Shown here: one piece after another, positions 33,521 to 42,727 of the stretch
Layout: each line of letters starts with the position of its first letter
Numbering within the stretch: position 1 is the stretch's first letter
Assembly: GCF_019492055.1 (NCBI RefSeq)
Contig: NZ_JAICBX010000007.1
Span: forward strand, 62,001 to 126,000
Reading direction: 5' to 3'
DNA from: Flavimaribacter sediminis
Lineage (GTDB): Bacteria > Pseudomonadota > Alphaproteobacteria > Rhizobiales > Rhizobiaceae
DNA length: 64,000 nt
Made by a program: the position numbers and the translations under genes
The notes under the pieces: model-generated
What the model was told of the DNA's origin: nothing
Databases searched by the model: none
Seen by the model: only the letters and a program-made list of their open reading frames with translations

Positions 33521-36500
33521 ATACTATGAAGGCGTTGATAGCGATGATTTGAACAGGCTTCGGGCCGAAGCCGAGCATTTCGATATGTCCGGCCGCGTTT
33601 CGGGTTATGTCTCGGCTCTGAAACGCAGCGGCCTTGGAAAGGCAATGCCGCTTATCCTGCGCGCCGCGCGCAATTACAGGCCGGTTTTCAATCTGTCCGG
33701 CGCGATTTTCGTGACCCGCGCCGCCGACGTAAAGGCGATCCTCGAAAATCACGAGGTATTCGAAGTTCCTTTCGGTCCTGAAATGAAGGCGCTCGCCGGA
33801 GGGGTGACTTTCGGGCTTGGGCTTGACGACGAGGAACATCACCGCCAGCGCGAATTGATGCAGAAAATCGCCGAACCCGGCGATATCGACAATGTGCTGG
33901 AGAATGTGCGGCGCAGCACGAAAGGTCTGATTTCGGACAGCAACGGCCGGATCGACCTCATGAAGGGCTACATTACGCCGCTTCTGACCGAAGCCTGCCT
34001 GACCTATTTCGGCCTCGACTGCGACGATCCGGAGGCTTTCGCAGAATGGGGCGTTGCGATCAGTGACACGCTGTTCGCCGATCCAGGCGGAACCCGATTG
34101 GAAGACCGCAAACTCGCCTTTGCGGGCGCCAAGCGATTGAACTCGGTGATTGACTGGTCGATTGCGAAAATGGAGCGTTCGCCTGATCCCGCGACTTTGC
34201 TCGGGCGCATGATCCGCATGCGCCATTCGAACGAAACCCTGAGCGACGGAACCGTTCTGTCGGAGTTCATTACCGACGCCCGTATCCGCGCGATCCTCGT
34301 CGGCATGGTCAGCGGAACGGTTCCGACGACGACGCTGGCCGCCGGACACGCCTTCGAAGCGCTGCTCGGCCAGCGCGGCGGACTGAAAATGCTGCATGAG
34401 GCCGCCTCGGCGGATAATCGCGACCGCGTCCGGGACATCGTGCTGGAAGCAGCGCGGCTCAAGCCCGCAGGATTTCCCGGGCATTTTCGCTACGTCAATC
34501 GCGATTTCACGCTGACTGGCGAAGGGACGACCGGACACAGTTTCAAGAAGGGCGACACCGTGATGGTGTGCACCATGTCGGCCCTGTCGGATCCGGCGTT
34601 CACCGACCACCCGTACGCATTCAGACCGGGCCGGATCGTCGATCCCGCCTTCATGTTCGGACACGGACACCACGCCTGCCTTGGCCGTCACCTCGCGACC
34701 GAGATCATGACGGAAGCCTTTCTGCAGCTTTTCCGGCAGGACAACATAAGGCCGAAATCGCGTTGGCGGATGATGCGGGCGATGGGTCCGTTTCCCTACA
34801 GCTATCCAATGCTCTTCGATCCGAAGTCGGCTCCTGACGGGCAATCGATGATGACGATCGCCGTGCCTCTCGAGGCTGAACAGGCGCCGGAAGTGGCGGC
34901 CAGACTGCGCGAGGATCTTGGCAATCCGGCGAAGGGAGAGATTCGCCTGGCGCTCGACAAGACCGGCGTCGTCCATACAGCCAGCATGACTGTCGTAGAG
35001 CTTTTGTCCGGTGAAGAACGCAAATCGACCCTGTTGATCGAACTGAACGCCGACGGAAATCAGGAGACGATCCTGAAGTCCGTGGAGAAATGGGCGGGAG
35101 ACGCTCTTGCGCCGGTTCTCCGGCTGGCGGGCATGCCGGCCGGGGCCAGCCTCTCGACCTGGCTCGCTCCTCATGTTGTCGATCTCAAGACCCGGCCCTG
35201 GGGCATGATGGGGCTAAACTTCAATGGCGTCGGGGAATTCTCGGTCCGGCAGATCGAGGAAGAAGGCAAGCTTTACGCCCTTGCGCAGGACATTATCGAA
35301 CATACCGAACCGGATCCCCGGGAAAACGGGAACTATGCTCAGCAGACGCTTGGTCTCGTGCGGGCCTATCTGCGTCAGGATCACCGGCTTGTAGACGAGG
35401 CCGACCGATTGGAAAAAGACGGCGACGCAGATGCGGCGGCGCGCATGCGCGAGTGGCTCGAACGCGGAGAGGACCTTGGCCATCTGCTGTTTCGTCCCGC
35501 AGGACGCAAAGTGCTGCTGGCCGGAAAGCACGATCGCACGGCGCTGGACGCGCTGAAAGCCTGGCTGCTGTCGCGGCGCGCCCTGATATCCTACTTTGTA
35601 ATGGCGATTGTTCTGGTGCTGCTGTGGCGAATGATCGGTTTTGGATGGCTTCTGGTGCTGCTTGTCGGCGTTTCGGCTGTCATCCTCGGCGCGGTCCAGT
35701 TCTTCCTGCGCAAGGAAGCTCGCGACGCCGTTGATGAATCCAATCCCGACCACGACGCCTTGCGCGCAATCGAAAGCCGCGAAAACGATCCACGATACCG
35801 GCAGAACCACATAACGGCCGTCAACGAACTGAAAAAGGGATGGCTGCGCAAGCTGGCGCTCGCCGGTGGATTTTACGCCATTGCGCTGGAAGTGCGCCAC
35901 TGGTTCAGGCCCGGCTATGTGGTCGACATCGGCACTATCCGCCACGCCAAATGGTTCCGTCTTGCAGGCACCGAAAACCTGGTCTTTCAGGCGAATTATG
36001 ACGGAAGCTGGGAAAGCTATCTGGAAGACTTCTCCAACAAGGCCTATCAGGGGCAGAACGCCGTGTGGAGCAATTGCGCCGGGTATCCGCGCACGCGCGG
36101 GCTTATGCAGAAAGGCGCCTATGACGGCGACCGGTTCAAGATCTGGGTGCGCGGCAAACAGGTCGAAACGCAGTTCTGGTATTGCCGTTTCGGGGAACTC
36201 ACAAACGACAATATCCGCATCAACGCGCTGGTTCGCGACGGTCTGGCCAGATCGCGAACAAATTCCGGCGCGCGCGCCTGGCTGAGCTATTTCGGTTCCA
36301 TGCCGCACCCGGTGACGGCGATCGAGACGGACGAGGTTCAGTCCTTCCTGTTTCACGGTTTCAAGGAGCTCGACTGGTCGAGCTGTCTCGCGCTCCATTT
36401 CAGCGACGATCCCGACCATCGCACGGCCCTCAAGGCTTTTGTGTCGAAACTGATCGGGCGACCGCAGGACGGCGTCGACGACTACCGGGAGCCCCTGATC

Positions 36501-37826
36501 GCCTTTGGCGACGTCAAACATCCGGATCGCGCCTGTTCCTTCGCGTTGTCGCGAAGCGGTCTCGCAAAACTCGGCATGCCGGGCTTTGAAGGCCAGCAGG
36601 GTCTTGCGAGTTTCCCGCAGGCCTATCTGTCAGGGATGGGTCGTCGCGGCCGGATTCTCGGAGACAGCGGCCGCAACGGGAACGGCAACTGGCTCTGGGC
36701 CGACAGTTGGGATGAAGGCGCCGGCGACCGGCTCACAACCGATGCTGTGCTCTTCGTCATGGGGCGCACGCGCAAACAGCACGAGGCGCTCTTGCGTGAA
36801 GTGGAGAGGTTGTTGGGCGAGGCGATCGACGTCGTACATCGGGTCGATTGCGCTTTCGCCAAGAATTCCAAGACCGGCAAGCCAGACAAGTCAATCGAGC
36901 ATTTCGGTTTTCGCGACGGTATTTCGCAGCCGGTGATGCGTGGCACGCAACGTCATACCCTGGGCGCCAGCGATGCGAACACCGTCAATCCGGGCGAGTT
37001 CATTCTTGGATACCAGGACAACAAGGAGCTGTTCGCGCCGTCGCCGTATTTGCTTGAATACAACGATCCGGCCCAGGAGCTGCCTTTGCCCGCCGACAAG
37101 CTGCCGGAACGCTTCGCCGATTTCTCCGATCGACGCAGCGACAAACGCGATCTCGGGCGCAACGGGAGCTTCCTCGTCATACGCCAACTGCAGCAGGATG
37201 TGGAGGGTTTTTGGGAGAACGCCAGGGTCAAGGCTGAAAAGGTCGCGGAGGAAAGACCTGATCTGGCGGGCGAAGCCAATGCTGACTGGGTCGCCGCCAA
37301 GATCATCGGCCGCTGGAAAAGCGGCGCGCCGCTGGTTCGGGAGCCGAAGAGCACGGACGCCGTATCGGACGAGAATGATTTCCTTTACGGCCGGGATGAC
37401 GCACAAGGACTGCGCTGTCCGCATGGAGCCCACATCCGTCGCTCCAATCCCCGCGAATCCTTCAATCCCGACTCACAGGCCGCGCTCGACATTGCCAACC
37501 GGCACCGGATCCTGCGTCGCGGCCGGCCTTATAGTCGTGACGAGGGCGGCGAGGACGAGGAAAAAGGTCTGCTGTTTTGCTGCTTCAACGCAAATATCGA
37601 GCGCCAGTTCGAGTTTGTGCAGCAGAGCTGGGTCAATGCGCCGACGTTTCATGGTCTGCGCCGGGAACCCGATCCCCTGATGGATCCGGCCGGAAAGGGC
37701 AGTTTTACCATTCCCACATCGAACGGCCCGGTCCAGCTCAACGACATGCAGACCTATGTCACCATGAAAGGGGGCGGATATTTTTTCATGCCGGGCCGCG
37801 CTACGCTGCGCTATCTCGGCATTTGA
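33504..37826 (+). CDS. Cytochrome P450 - membrane hairpin - DyP-type peroxidase fusion
   Basis: 1,440 residues. Residues 1-445: cytochrome P450 with the ExxR motif (E315, R318) and the haem loop FGHGHHACLGR, Cys392 as ligand. The I-helix reads VSGTVPTTT (from about 269) with no acidic residue before the threonine. Residues about 450-605: an alpha/beta domain with LLIELNADGNQET. Residues about 692-733: two hydrophobic segments. Residues about 783-932: a second copy-like alpha/beta domain with LVFQANYDGSWES. Residues about 985-1440: DyP peroxidase with GFRDGISQP (Asp1138), proximal His1310 in GAHIRRSNPR, and Arg1338/1339. Both haem sites look intact. The ATG at 33504 is used; a GTG at 33492 is possible. 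The substrate is unknown; the missing acid-alcohol pair suggests peroxide use or hydroperoxide rearrangement. No separate redox partner gene is adjacent. Confidence 0.9.
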   Translation: MGRQTKYYEGVDSDDLNRLRAEAEHFDMSGRVSGYVSALKRSGLGKAMPLILRAARNYRPVFNLSGAIFVTRAADVKAILENHEVFEVPFGPEMKALAGGVTFGLGLDDEEHHRQRELMQKIAEPGDIDNVLENVRRSTKGLISDSNGRIDLMKGYITPLLTEACLTYFGLDCDDPEAFAEWGVAISDTLFADPGGTRLEDRKLAFAGAKRLNSVIDWSIAKMERSPDPATLLGRMIRMRHSNETLSDGTVLSEFITDARIRAILVGMVSGTVPTTTLAAGHAFEALLGQRGGLKMLHEAASADNRDRVRDIVLEAARLKPAGFPGHFRYVNRDFTLTGEGTTGHSFKKGDTVMVCTMSALSDPAFTDHPYAFRPGRIVDPAFMFGHGHHACLGRHLATEIMTEAFLQLFRQDNIRPKSRWRMMRAMGPFPYSYPMLFDPKSAPDGQSMMTIAVPLEAEQAPEVAARLREDLGNPAKGEIRLALDKTGVVHTASMTVVELLSGEERKSTLLIELNADGNQETILKSVEKWAGDALAPVLRLAGMPAGASLSTWLAPHVVDLKTRPWGMMGLNFNGVGEFSVRQIEEEGKLYALAQDIIEHTEPDPRENGNYAQQTLGLVRAYLRQDHRLVDEADRLEKDGDADAAARMREWLERGEDLGHLLFRPAGRKVLLAGKHDRTALDALKAWLLSRRALISYFVMAIVLVLLWRMIGFGWLLVLLVGVSAVILGAVQFFLRKEARDAVDESNPDHDALRAIESRENDPRYRQNHITAVNELKKGWLRKLALAGGFYAIALEVRHWFRPGYVVDIGTIRHAKWFRLAGTENLVFQANYDGSWESYLEDFSNKAYQGQNAVWSNCAGYPRTRGLMQKGAYDGDRFKIWVRGKQVETQFWYCRFGELTNDNIRINALVRDGLARSRTNSGARAWLSYFGSMPHPVTAIETDEVQSFLFHGFKELDWSSCLALHFSDDPDHRTALKAFVSKLIGRPQDGVDDYREPLIAFGDVKHPDRACSFALSRSGLAKLGMPGFEGQQGLASFPQAYLSGMGRRGRILGDSGRNGNGNWLWADSWDEGAGDRLTTDAVLFVMGRTRKQHEALLREVERLLGEAIDVVHRVDCAFAKNSKTGKPDKSIEHFGFRDGISQPVMRGTQRHTLGASDANTVNPGEFILGYQDNKELFAPSPYLLEYNDPAQELPLPADKLPERFADFSDRRSDKRDLGRNGSFLVIRQLQQDVEGFWENARVKAEKVAEERPDLAGEANADWVAAKIIGRWKSGAPLVREPKSTDAVSDENDFLYGRDDAQGLRCPHGAHIRRSNPRESFNPDSQAALDIANRHRILRRGRPYSRDEGGEDEEKGLLFCCFNANIERQFEFVQQSWVNAPTFHGLRREPDPLMDPAGKGSFTIPTSNGPVQLNDMQTYVTMKGGGYFFMPGRATLRYLGI

Positions 37827-37904
37827 TGGCGACGACATTGTCGAAGGCGGAAATTTCTGCAAGATATCAGATGTTTCACAATCTCTTCCGGCAAGGTTCG
37901 TCGC

Positions 37905-39164
37905 ATGATGTCCGAAAGAAGTTTCCTCGAGTCGCTGTTCCACGTTGCTGTCGAGGCGGCGCTTCCTGATCGCTGCATAGACGCTTTCCTGCCGGAAAAG
38001 CCGAAGGGGCGGACGATCGTGATCGGGGCGGGCAAAGGGGCGGCTCAGTTGGCTGCAGCCTTTGAGGAACGATGGGACGGACCGATTTCGGGCGCTGTCG
38101 TCACGCGTTATGGCTATGCCGCGCCGTGCAAATCGATCGACGTGATCGAGGCGGCGCATCCGGTTCCCGACGAAGCGGGTCTGAAGGGCGCGGCGCGGCT
38201 TTTCGAATGCGTCGAGGGTTTGACGGAAGACGATCTGGTGGTCGCGCTGATTTGCGGCGGCGGTTCGGCGTTGCTTCCGTCCCCGCCCGGCGACCTGGCG
38301 CTCGCCGACGAGATTGCGCTGAACCAGGAGCTTCTGAAGTCCGGCGCGCCGATTTCCGTGATGAACTGCATCCGCAAGCATGTTTCCGGCATCAAGGGCG
38401 GCCGGCTGGCGCTTGCCGCGTCGCCCGCCAGGGTCGTGTCTCTTATCGTTTCCGACATCCCAGGCGACGTTGCGTCCTACGTGGCGTCGGGTCCGACAAT
38501 TCCGGGCGAAGGAACGCTCGAAGAGGCGCGGGCATATATCGAGGCCTACGAAATCGATCTGCCGAAGGCTGTTCAACGCCATCTGTCAGGCGACGCCGCG
38601 CGCGCGCCGGATGCGGACGATCCGCGTTTCGAGGGAAACGAGACCCATATCATAGCCTCGGCGCAAATCTCGCTGGAAGCGGCCGCCAGGGCGGCGCGCG
38701 AAAGGGGCTTCGACGCCTTCATCCTGTCTGACGCAATGGAGGGCGAATCGCGCGAGGTCGCCCACGTACATTCGGCGATCGCCAAGCAGGTGCTCATTCG
38801 AAACCAGCCCTTCTCCAAGCCCGTCGTCATCCTGTCGGGAGGCGAGACCAGCGTGTCCCTGAAAAACAAGGGCCGCGGAGGACGCAATGGAGAGTTTTTA
38901 TTGTCTTTTGCGCTCGATATCGATGGCGAGGCGTCGATCTATGCGCTGGCGGCCGACACCGACGGAATCGACGGGAGCGAAGACAATGCAGGCGCCTATG
39001 CCGACGGCGATACGGTTGCAACCATTCGCAAGGCTGGCGGCGACCCGGCCTGGCTGCTTCGGCATAATGACTGCTGGGCGGCGTTCGACATGGCCGGCAC
39101 GCTCTTCGTTCCGGGCCCAACCGGCACCAACGTAAACGATTTCCGGGCTATACTCGTCAAATGA
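37905..39164 (+). CDS. Glycerate 2-kinase, MOFRL/GckA family
   Basis: 419 residues. The N-terminal part has IVIGAGKGAAQLAAAFE, the VALICGGGSALLPSPP loop and RKHVSGIKGGRLA; the C-terminal MOFRL domain has VVILSGGETSVSLKNKGRGGRNGEFLLSFAL and ALAADTDGIDGSEDNAGA. These enzymes phosphorylate glycerate to 2-phosphoglycerate; older annotations call them hydroxypyruvate reductase (TtuD). It lies 78 bases after the P450-DyP gene in the same direction and could be co-transcribed, without an obvious functional link. Two ATG codons (37905, 37908) compete. Confidence 0.88.
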   Translation: MMSERSFLESLFHVAVEAALPDRCIDAFLPEKPKGRTIVIGAGKGAAQLAAAFEERWDGPISGAVVTRYGYAAPCKSIDVIEAAHPVPDEAGLKGAARLFECVEGLTEDDLVVALICGGGSALLPSPPGDLALADEIALNQELLKSGAPISVMNCIRKHVSGIKGGRLALAASPARVVSLIVSDIPGDVASYVASGPTIPGEGTLEEARAYIEAYEIDLPKAVQRHLSGDAARAPDADDPRFEGNETHIIASAQISLEAAARAARERGFDAFILSDAMEGESREVAHVHSAIAKQVLIRNQPFSKPVVILSGGETSVSLKNKGRGGRNGEFLLSFALDIDGEASIYALAADTDGIDGSEDNAGAYADGDTVATIRKAGGDPAWLLRHNDCWAAFDMAGTLFVPGPTGTNVNDFRAILVK

Positions 39165-39191
39165 TTTGCGGTTGATGGAAAATTGTTAAGC

Positions 39192-39211
39192 AACCGCCAA
39201 AAACAGCGGTT
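39192..39211 (+). terminator. Weak hairpin after the glycerate kinase
   Basis: AACCGC-CAAAAACA-GCGGTT, a perfect 6-bp dyad 27 bases after the stop codon. No good T-run follows. Confidence 0.3.
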
Positions 39212-39366
39212 CCATTATACTGCAATGCCGATAAACTGTGCCAAGTCTTGGTTGGAAAAGTGACGTTTTTATGCAGGAAATCGGGGGAGCGGATATTGTA
39301 TTTATCAGATCCGGTCTGTGCTCCTGTTCCCGCAATTGACATATAAATGATCTGTGAGGGGAATTA

Positions 39367-40665
39367 ATGACGATCGACATAGATATCAAGCCGACCGTGA
39401 GTGAGCTTGTGCAGAAGTTCAAGGATCCGGCGCTGAGGGTCGTCAACCAGCAGGCCAACGCCGAGACGATTTCGCGGATGAAGCGCTCCAGCCCGGTGGT
39501 GGTCGGCGTCGGAAAAGCCAAGGATCACATTCCCGGAATGCGGGAGAACCTCATACTCCATGCTGGACCGCCCAATAGTTGGGACAAGGCCTCCGGCGCC
39601 ATGAAGGGCGCCATCATCGGCGGCATGCTGTTCGAAGGCCTCGCCAAGAGCAAAGACGAAGCTGTCGCCCTGATGGAAAAAGGCGAAGTGAATCTGGAGC
39701 CGTGTCACGACCACGACGCGGTCGGGCCGATGGCCGGCGTCACCACCTGGTCCATGCCGGTCTATATCATCGAAGACCAGGTCTCCGGTCAGAGAACCTA
39801 TTCCAATATCAGCGATGATCTCGGCGACTTCATGGGCGCTTCGGTGCGTTTCGGCGTGTATGAAAAGCCGGCTATCGATCATCTCCATTGGGTGGCGGAT
39901 ACGTTCGGTCCGATCCTCAACGATGTCATCCAACATGTGGGTCCGATCGATCTGCTGCCGATCATCGGCAAGGGACTGTTGCTCGGTGACGACTGTCACG
40001 TCGCCATGACTGCAACAACGCCGATGTTTCTGCGGGTTCTGATGCCGGGCCTGATCAGAACCTGCAAGGATCAGGACACGCTGCTCAAGATTACCGAATT
40101 GATCTACTGCGACGAACTGTTCACACTGAATCCGATCATGGCTACCTGCAAGGCGATCAGCATTGCTGGCAGCAATGTCGCCCACAGCAGCATTGTCACC
40201 GTCATGGCCCGCAACGGAACCGAATTCGGAATCAAGGTGTCGGGGTTGGGAGATCGGTGGTTTACCGGACTCGCCGAGATCGGACGGGGTTTCCTCATGC
40301 CGGGATTGTCGCCGGCCGATGTCGGAAGGGATATGGGCGACAGCGCCATAACCGAAACCATGGGTCTGGGCGGAACGGCGAGATCGATCGCCGGCGGATT
40401 CAAGGACGCGACCGGCACGACGACGCAGCTCTACGGCGTAACGGAATCGGAAAGCGACTTTTTCCGCATACCCGCGCTGGAAAACCGTGGTTCGCCGATG
40501 GGCTTCGACGTCCTGAAGGTCATCGAGAAAAAGATTCGTCCCGCGGTGAATTCCGGTCTGGCGAACAGGCAGATGAACCGACCGGCCGCCGGAGTCGGGT
40601 ATCTGCATCCGCCTATGGAGGCTTTCATCAGCGCGGCGATCGCGCTTGGCGAAGCCGAAGCATGA
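39367..40665 (+). CDS. DUF1116 protein (YlbE/AllG-like)
   Basis: 432 residues, soluble. The sequence (VVVGVGKAKDHIPGM, HAGPPNSWDKASGAMKGAIIGGML, EPCHDHDAVGPMAGVTTWSMP) matches what I know of DUF1116, the family of E. coli YlbE/AllG and YahG. YlbE is reported as a subunit of oxamate carbamoyltransferase together with FdrA and YlbF. Neither FdrA nor a carbamate kinase is adjacent; instead a urea transporter follows 22 bases on, implying a link to urea, ureido or carbamoyl compounds. The ATG at 39367 has AGGGGAA upstream. Confidence 0.78.
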   Translation: MTIDIDIKPTVSELVQKFKDPALRVVNQQANAETISRMKRSSPVVVGVGKAKDHIPGMRENLILHAGPPNSWDKASGAMKGAIIGGMLFEGLAKSKDEAVALMEKGEVNLEPCHDHDAVGPMAGVTTWSMPVYIIEDQVSGQRTYSNISDDLGDFMGASVRFGVYEKPAIDHLHWVADTFGPILNDVIQHVGPIDLLPIIGKGLLLGDDCHVAMTATTPMFLRVLMPGLIRTCKDQDTLLKITELIYCDELFTLNPIMATCKAISIAGSNVAHSSIVTVMARNGTEFGIKVSGLGDRWFTGLAEIGRGFLMPGLSPADVGRDMGDSAITETMGLGGTARSIAGGFKDATGTTTQLYGVTESESDFFRIPALENRGSPMGFDVLKVIEKKIRPAVNSGLANRQMNRPAAGVGYLHPPMEAFISAAIALGEAEA

Positions 40666-40687
40666 CACATGAACATTCCGGTTCTCG

Positions 40688-41638
40688 ATGATTCCTGCCG
40701 GGCGGCGGACCTTGAAACGGCCGGTTGACATGATTTTCCCGCCGATTGCGGCGGGGACGGTTCCGTACTGGCGGTTACCGTTGCGGAGCTGTTCGCAGCT
40801 ATGCTTCCAGACAAATGAACTGACCGGGCTGTTCTTCCTTGCCGCAGTTCTGGTCTCATCTCCCATTTCCGCGGTCTATCTGCTTGTGGCGGCAATCATC
40901 GCGCCGGCGGGTCGCTGGGTAATCGGCGACCGGGACCATGCCGAAGACACCGGTCTGCCCGGGCTCAATCCCTCGCTGATCGCGGTTTCGCTGCCTTCGT
41001 TCTACGAGACGGGATGGACGAATTTCGGCATGTGGGGCGTTTTGCTGGCGTGCATCGTGGCTGCTGTCGCCCTGGTCAAACTGTTCCTCTATTTCCTGCC
41101 GTTTCCTTTTTTCATCCTGCCCTTTCTTATCATTTTCTGGGTTCTGGCCGCTCTTGCTCCGCACGTAGACGTGCTGCAGCCGCTGGCCTTTCCAGTTCTG
41201 CAGGTCGCCGATTTCAATCCGATGCTCGCTGTGCTGATGGGCCTTGGGCAGGCTGTGTATTCTCCAACGATCCTGTCGGGGGTTCTGTTCATAGTCGGCA
41301 TGCTGGTGAGCAACTGGCGGCACGCCGTGGTCGCCGCATCAGGCGCCATCGTTGGCACCATGGTGTCCTATTACTACGGGGACGTGGATCCCGGGAGCGT
41401 CAATCTGGGTCTTTACGGCTTCAACGGGGTGCTTGCCGCCGTTGCAGCCTATGTGACTTGCGGGGAGAAGTTGAGGCTCGCCGTGCTGGGCGCCATTCTT
41501 GCAACCATGCTGATCCCGGCGGTCGGGGATCTCGGCCTGCAGTCACTGGCCGCGCCATTCCTCATCACCATCTGGCTGATGTTGGTCCTCGGATGGGTCG
41601 AAGACAAATGGTTCGGTCCTTCCGAAGAGGAAGCGTAA
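40688..41638 (+). CDS. Urea transporter (UT family)
   Basis: 316 residues with about ten hydrophobic segments. Two UT-type repeats are visible: FQTNELTGLFFLAAVLVSSP and GLNPSLIAVSLP in the first half, AVYSPTILSGVLFIVGMLVSN and LGLYGFNGVLAAVAAY in the second. UT proteins are urea-selective channels. It forms a pair with the DUF1116 gene. Neither start (40688 or 40730) has a clear ribosome site; coupling to the upstream gene is possible. No urease or other urea gene is in the window. Confidence 0.85.
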   Translation: MIPAGRRTLKRPVDMIFPPIAAGTVPYWRLPLRSCSQLCFQTNELTGLFFLAAVLVSSPISAVYLLVAAIIAPAGRWVIGDRDHAEDTGLPGLNPSLIAVSLPSFYETGWTNFGMWGVLLACIVAAVALVKLFLYFLPFPFFILPFLIIFWVLAALAPHVDVLQPLAFPVLQVADFNPMLAVLMGLGQAVYSPTILSGVLFIVGMLVSNWRHAVVAASGAIVGTMVSYYYGDVDPGSVNLGLYGFNGVLAAVAAYVTCGEKLRLAVLGAILATMLIPAVGDLGLQSLAAPFLITIWLMLVLGWVEDKWFGPSEEEA

Positions 41639-41653
41639 CGAAACATTCCGCCG

Positions 41654-42712
41654 CTATTCGGCGCCGATTCTTTCGATGCGTCCGATCAGGTTGCCCGCAG
41701 TTCTCAGCGAAGCGCCGCAGGACAGCACCATTTGCGGAAGGATCATCCACTCAAGAGACCATGCCGCCCCGGATCGTTCATTCTCATGAATCAAAGCCTG
41801 GTGCATTCCGCCGGTCTGCGCAGCATTGTAGCGGGCGAGCGTCACAAGCAGTTCGGCGGAGACCGGGTTCTGTTTGTGCGGCATGGCGGATGATCCGCCT
41901 CCGCCGCTGATTGCTATCTCTGAAACCTCGTTCTGCGCCATGAGCGAAATGTCCTGACCGATTTTGCCCAGCGCGCCGGTCACTTCGCTGAGCCAGCCGG
42001 CAAGCGCCGCCAGCGCTCCGCGCTGCGTGTGCCAATTGACGGATGGCGCCAGGTCGAGCTCGACGGCGAGCGCTTCGCTGATGTCCTTTCCGTTTTCGCC
42101 CAGCTTGTCGAGTGTGCCGACAGCGCCTCCAAACTGGAGGCGCAGCAGTCGCGGGCGCAATGCTTCGAGCGCCACGGCTGCGTCCTGCAATGGCCGCGTC
42201 CAGTTGCGAATCTTGTCGCCGACCGTGATCGGAAGAGCGGTCTGCATGCGTGTGTGGCCGTTTAACTTCTGCGAACCCGAGGCGCCTGCAAGGCGGGTCA
42301 GGCCAGCCGTCACTTGCGCGATTTCATGCTCGATCTGTTCGAGCGCCGGCTTCAGGCGCAGGATGAGGGACGTATCGATGACATCCTGGCTTGTCGCGCC
42401 GAAATGGACGTGTTGCGCATTAGGCTCGCCGACGGCCTTGCGCAACTGCCGCACCAGTTCGGGGACGCATACGCCGTCGCGCCGTGTGGCTTCGCTGAGC
42501 GCGTCCAGATCGGGCGAGAATGCGTCGGCGGCCGCTTCTATCGCCCGCGCGGCGCCTTGCGGTATGACGCCGGCGTTCTGCTGCACCCTTGCAAGCGCCG
42601 TCTCGAAACGCAGCATGGCGTTGATTTCAGCCTGCAGCTCGAAACAGCGGGCGACCTGGCCCGGATCGAACAGCTTGCCGAGGATAGGATTGTCAAAGAC
42701 TGTGGCGGACAT
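41654..42712 (-). CDS. pcaB: 3-carboxy-cis,cis-muconate cycloisomerase PcaB
   Basis: 352 residues of the fumarase/aspartase superfamily, with the signature GGSSAMPHKQNPVSAELLV and the HFGATSQDVIDTSL segment. PcaB lactonises 3-carboxymuconate in the protocatechuate branch of the beta-ketoadipate pathway. It follows pcaD after 15 bases. pcaC, pcaG and pcaH, which usually complete this operon in rhizobia, are absent here. Confidence 0.92.
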   Translation of the reverse strand: MSATVFDNPILGKLFDPGQVARCFELQAEINAMLRFETALARVQQNAGVIPQGAARAIEAAADAFSPDLDALSEATRRDGVCVPELVRQLRKAVGEPNAQHVHFGATSQDVIDTSLILRLKPALEQIEHEIAQVTAGLTRLAGASGSQKLNGHTRMQTALPITVGDKIRNWTRPLQDAAVALEALRPRLLRLQFGGAVGTLDKLGENGKDISEALAVELDLAPSVNWHTQRGALAALAGWLSEVTGALGKIGQDISLMAQNEVSEIAISGGGGSSAMPHKQNPVSAELLVTLARYNAAQTGGMHQALIHENERSGAAWSLEWMILPQMVLSCGASLRTAGNLIGRIERIGAE

Positions 42713-42727
42713 GGCGGAGCCTGGAAA

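Noticed and set aside
33345-35174. 609-codon minus-strand frame opposite the P450 part
   Set aside because: Spans two well-supported plus-strand genes; no motif, no ribosome site; shadow.
39364-40866. 500-codon open frame on the minus strand opposite the DUF1116 gene
   Set aside because: Antisense shadow of a GC-rich gene; no recognisable domain, and the plus strand encodes a clear family.
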